From the NCBI GenBank assembly GCA_021779235.1, contig JAJYBA010000066.1:1-7899 (forward strand): 7,899 nucleotides of DNA. The letters run 5' to 3'. Of the stretch, positions 5,179 through 7,899 are shown one piece after another. Numbering within the stretch: the stretch's first letter is position 1; each line of letters opens with the position of its first letter. A model generated the notes under the pieces. The model was not told where the DNA came from. It saw only the letters and a list, made by a program, of their open reading frames with translations, and searched no databases. The stretch comes from Bacillota bacterium (lineage in GTDB: Bacteria > Bacillota > Clostridia > Clostridiales > Clostridiaceae). A program made the translations under genes and the position numbers.

Positions 5179-7725
5179 TTATAATGTATTTACTGCTTGT
5201 TCTTTTCTATCTTGTATCACTTGTTGCATTTTATCTGCATGTCCCTTCATTAATATAGATATAAATAAGAATGCAAATAATGTTGCTGCAAGTACTGTTA
5301 CATCTTTCGCGAATACACCGTAATCTAAACCTGATATTACTTCTCGGAGTCCAGATACTGCATAAGTAAATGGCATAACTGGATTTAATACTTTGAAGAA
5401 TTTAGGCACAATCTCTATTGGGAAAGTACCTGCACAAGAAGTAAGTTGAAGAATTAATAATACAATTGCTAGTAATCTTCCTACTTGTCCCAGTAAGAAT
5501 ACAAGACATTGAATTATCGCTATAAATACATTTGATAAGAAAATATTAAATAAGAAGTATAATACTATATTATCGGGTCTAAGACCTAGTAACATTACAA
5601 CTCCACTTGCAAGCACTGCCTGCATAAAACCTATAGCTCCATAGGATAAGAATTTACCTGCTACTACAGCACCCGGTCTTGCTTTAATGTCTGCATCTAC
5701 CTTATCTGTAATTACAAAGAACATCATTAAGGCTCCTACCCACAAGGATAGTGGAATGAAATATGGAGTAAAACCTTCACCATAAGTTTTAACAGGATCT
5801 ATTGCTTTCTGATCCATAACTACTGGTTCTGAGAATGCTGCTCCCATAGTTTTACTATCATTTTTTAAGTTACTGCTAAGGTCATTGTAGCCCTCAGCAA
5901 GCTTTTCATTAAGCTCTTTAGAACCATCTGCGAGTTTTATCATACCGTCATCTAATTTGTTAGCACCATCATATAATTTATTTACGCCATCTTTTAGCTC
6001 AGGTAATTTTCCATTTAAAGTACTGATTCCTTCTGTAAGCTGAGCTGAACCTGCACTTAGTTTTGATGTTCCGTCTGCTAAAGCTGGCATTTTTCCGTTA
6101 AACTCTGTTAATCCTGCTGACAAAGCTACTGAACCTCCAGATAACTTCGCTACACCTTCAGTTAAAGCCGGAACCTTATCATTAAGCTGTGAAAGTCCAT
6201 TTCCAAATTCACCATTCATAGCCCCATATAGCTTATCTAGACCCACACTAATTTGAGTTGCAGCACCCACTGCTGTACCTGTTTTCTCTGCAAAGCTTTT
6301 AGCTCCTTTTGAAAACTCATCTGCACCTTTTGCAAAAGTAACAGTGCTCTCTGCAAATTTCTGTGAACCATCCACAAAGGCTGTGGATCCCTGCTCTAAT
6401 TGATTAGCCCCATCTGCTACTTTATGAGCGCCAGTTTGAAGCCCACTCATCATTGCTAGATTCTTCTCATCTGTAGACGCTTTATTTAATGAATCTAATG
6501 TAGCTAAAAACCCTTTCATATTGGCATCTTGCATTGCTTCTGGATGAGCTTTTAAATATGCTCCCAATTGAGCATCTATTGCTTGTTGCAATGCTGCTTG
6601 AGATTTTTTACTATTATCTAATAAAGCATCTACTCCTCCAGCAACTTGTAAACTTCCATCTTTAATAGCAGTTATGCCTGTTTTCATTTGGCTATATCCT
6701 GCATCAAGTTTTCCTGATCCATCTGTAAGAAGTGCGCCACCATCATTTAGCTTTGTTGCTGCCTCTGATAGCTGAGTTGCTCCATCTTTAGCTGCTCCAA
6801 GGCCCAAGGCAAGCTGTGATGCTCCATCCTTAAGCTGTCCAGTTGAAGGAACAATTTGAGTTTTATATGCCTCATTAAGCTTTTGTACCCCTGTTGCCAT
6901 AGCTGGAACTTGATTGTTAAGCTGCGATAATCCATTTTTTAGTTGGTCTGCACCACCATTAAGCTGACCTACTCCATTTACCATTGCAGGCACCTCAGCT
7001 TTAAGTTCTCCCAGTTTGCTAGTTAATGTATTAGAACCCACTAACAATTTTCCTACTCCATCTACCATCTCTGGAACATTACTATTAAGCTGTCCTACTC
7101 CATCCTTTAACTGACTCGTACCATCTTTTGCAGTAACCAAACCATCAGCCAGTTCTTTGCTTCCATCAGAAGCTTTTTTCATACCATCTTTGATTTCATA
7201 TAAACTATCAAATACTGCTGTTGTATATTCTTTTGACATATTTTTAGTTAGTTCTGCTTTAAGTTGATCTAGAACTTTACCATTAATCTGTGCTGCTAAA
7301 AAATTTCTCTTTTCATTTGCACTATATAATATTTTAGCTTGTACGGGTTTGCCTTTAGTAGCGCTTAGGGCATTTTGTGAAAAGTCTTCAGGAATTATGA
7401 ACATAGCATAATAATCCTTACCCTTAACCCCATCTTCAGCTTGTTTTTTTGTAACAAACCTCCAACCTACCTCTTGCTTTTCTTTAAGGTTATTTACTAA
7501 ATCTTGCCCATAGTTAACTTTCTCTCCATCCTTTGTGCTTCCCTTATCTTGGTTTACCACAGCTACAGGCATATCCTTAATCCTAGCATATGGATCCCAA
7601 AAGGCATCAAGGTAAAGTAAACTGTATAAAAGTGGAACTACAATAATTGCTATTACTGATACTCGTATAAATCTGTTTTTAAATATGCTTGAAATATCCC
7701 TCCAAGCTACTTTTAAAAAATTCAT
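5179..7725 (-). CDS. YhgE/Pip family membrane protein
   Basis: The 848-residue protein has the complete layout of the YhgE/Pip family. An N-terminal membrane segment (about 20-39) is followed by the conserved extracytoplasmic stretch with PVAVVNQDKGS (53-63). Then comes a long region (about 175-615) of heptads of the type x-x-x-Leu-x-x-Gly (ADGLVTAKDGTSQLKDG). The C-terminal ABC-2-like block has about five membrane segments (roughly 652-672, 691-714, 720-745, 748-770, 806-827). Relatives include Lactococcus Pip, needed for phage c2 infection, and, more distantly, YueB/EsaA of type VII secretion and SPP1 adsorption. The cellular function is mostly unknown; links to export or tolerance of lipophilic compounds are only suggested by the ABC-2 fold and frequent TetR control. 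GAGGTG at 7731-7736 (complement) supports the start. No type VII substrate or ATPase gene is in the window. Confidence 0.93.
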   Translation of the reverse strand: MNFLKVAWRDISSIFKNRFIRVSVIAIIVVPLLYSLLYLDAFWDPYARIKDMPVAVVNQDKGSTKDGEKVNYGQDLVNNLKEKQEVGWRFVTKKQAEDGVKGKDYYAMFIIPEDFSQNALSATKGKPVQAKILYSANEKRNFLAAQINGKVLDQLKAELTKNMSKEYTTAVFDSLYEIKDGMKKASDGSKELADGLVTAKDGTSQLKDGVGQLNSNVPEMVDGVGKLLVGSNTLTSKLGELKAEVPAMVNGVGQLNGGADQLKNGLSQLNNQVPAMATGVQKLNEAYKTQIVPSTGQLKDGASQLALGLGAAKDGATQLSEAATKLNDGGALLTDGSGKLDAGYSQMKTGITAIKDGSLQVAGGVDALLDNSKKSQAALQQAIDAQLGAYLKAHPEAMQDANMKGFLATLDSLNKASTDEKNLAMMSGLQTGAHKVADGANQLEQGSTAFVDGSQKFAESTVTFAKGADEFSKGAKSFAEKTGTAVGAATQISVGLDKLYGAMNGEFGNGLSQLNDKVPALTEGVAKLSGGSVALSAGLTEFNGKMPALADGTSKLSAGSAQLTEGISTLNGKLPELKDGVNKLYDGANKLDDGMIKLADGSKELNEKLAEGYNDLSSNLKNDSKTMGAAFSEPVVMDQKAIDPVKTYGEGFTPYFIPLSLWVGALMMFFVITDKVDADIKARPGAVVAGKFLSYGAIGFMQAVLASGVVMLLGLRPDNIVLYFLFNIFLSNVFIAIIQCLVFLLGQVGRLLAIVLLILQLTSCAGTFPIEIVPKFFKVLNPVMPFTYAVSGLREVISGLDYGVFAKDVTVLAATLFAFLFISILMKGHADKMQQVIQDRKEQAVNTL
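5947..6198 (-). repeat. Three tandem 28-residue units in YhgE/Pip (second block)
   Basis: Residues 510-537, 538-565 and 566-593 align without gaps: GLSQLNDKVPALTEGV, GLTEFNGKMPALADGT and GISTLNGKLPELKDGV open the three units. Each is four heptads long (84 bases), with a Pro fixed at position 10 and Gly at 1, 15 and 22. The DNA copies have diverged, so the similarity is best seen in protein. Confidence 0.85.
6850..7101 (-). repeat. Three tandem 28-residue units in YhgE/Pip (first block)
   Basis: Residues 209-236, 237-264 and 265-292 align without gaps: GVGQLNSNVPEMVDGV, KLGELKAEVPAMVNGV and GLSQLNNQVPAMATGV open the three units. They share the 28-residue period and the V-P at positions 9-10 with the block at residues 510-593. 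The third unit loses the pattern in its second half. Confidence 0.8.
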
Positions 7726-7790
7726 ATTATCACCTCATCCTTTACATATTTTATTACTTTTTATAACAGTTTTAATAATGATAATTTCTC

Positions 7791-7806
7791 GACTGACTAG
7801 TCAGTC
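7791..7806. promoter_or_regulatory. Perfect 16-bp palindrome, probable TetR-family operator
   Basis: GACTGACTAGTCAGTC is a perfect palindrome without spacer. Its TGACT/AGTCA arms are typical of TetR-family operators. It begins 8 bases downstream of the candidate -10 of the YhgE/Pip gene, so a bound repressor would sit across the transcription start. YhgE/Pip genes are often found beside tetR genes; the regulator would lie outside this window. Confidence 0.75.
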
Positions 7807-7814
7807 ATATATTC

Positions 7815-7842
7815 ATTTTACATTTTTTATTTATAAAGTCAA
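7815..7842 (-). promoter_or_regulatory. Promoter of the YhgE/Pip gene
   Basis: On the minus strand TTGACT (plus 7837-7842, 5/6 match) and TAAAAT (plus 7815-7820, 5/6 match) are spaced by 16 bases. The leader runs about 80 bases through the palindrome at 7791-7806 to the ATG at 7725. This is the best promoter match in the window. Confidence 0.65.
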
Positions 7843-7870
7843 TGTATTTTTTGTGAACAAAAAAAGAAAA

Positions 7871-7899
7871 TTATATACAACCTTCTTTCTCCAAATTCC
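7871..7899 (-). CDS. Possible C-terminal end of a further minus-strand gene (partial)
   Basis: One minus-strand frame reads NLEKEGCI followed by TAA (plus 7871-7873). Eight codons are far too few to prove a gene. The position, just upstream of the YhgE/Pip promoter and on the same strand, would suit an adjacent regulator, but nothing in these residues identifies one. Confidence 0.2.

Noticed and set aside
6747..6935. Short minus-strand frame inside the YhgE/Pip gene
   Set aside because: An alternative frame of the heptad repeats; Gln/Leu-rich with no independent start signal.
7847..7864. TTTTTTGT/ACAAAAAA inverted repeat upstream of the YhgE/Pip promoter
   Set aside because: Arms are almost pure A/T with a 2-base gap, expected by chance in poly-A/T tracts, and it is too weak to be a terminator.

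Overview
The window is AT-rich with strong AGGAGG-type ribosome binding sites. It carries a ferritin-like protein, a clostridial-style L,D-transpeptidase, a DUF4097 protein and a YhgE/Pip membrane protein. This points to a low-GC Firmicute, most likely Clostridium sensu lato; that is an inference from gene content and style, not a database match. No rRNA, tRNA, CRISPR array, insertion sequence or phage gene is visible.

Layout, left to right. The 3' end of a glyoxalase/VOC-fold gene (+, 1-120) is followed by a GNAT acetyltransferase (+, 217-720). Converging on it is a 104-residue encapsulated-ferritin-like protein (-, 759-1073). Diverging from that gene is a pentapeptide-repeat protein of the Qnr/MfpA type (+, 1286-1939), followed by a radical SAM protein with a SPASM-like C-terminus (+, 2021-2902). 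A strong bidirectional terminator (2902-2939) separates this from a membrane-anchored DUF4097 repeat protein (-, 2953-3888). A 321-base divergent intergenic region holds two palindromic elements and precedes a secreted L,D-transpeptidase (+, 4210-5097). A second bidirectional hairpin (5139-5171) separates that gene from a large YhgE/Pip membrane protein (-, 5179-7725). The YhgE/Pip promoter carries a perfect 16-bp palindrome typical of TetR operators. A few codons at the right edge may be the end of another minus-strand gene.

Most genes look like single transcription units in alternating orientation; there is no long operon. Two loose themes are visible. One is stress or toxicant defence: VOC, GNAT, ferritin-like and pentapeptide-repeat proteins. 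The other is the cell envelope: DUF4097, L,D-transpeptidase and YhgE/Pip. Two starts were moved downstream of the longest possible ORF because a clear Shine-Dalgarno points to the internal ATG (1286 and 4210). The most interesting items are the ferritin-like gene with no encapsulin shell gene in view, the radical SAM/SPASM enzyme with no precursor peptide but beside a Cys-ladder repeat protein, the two blocks of exact 28-residue superrepeats in YhgE/Pip, and the palindromes in the divergent promoters. I found nothing that can be called a proven new system.
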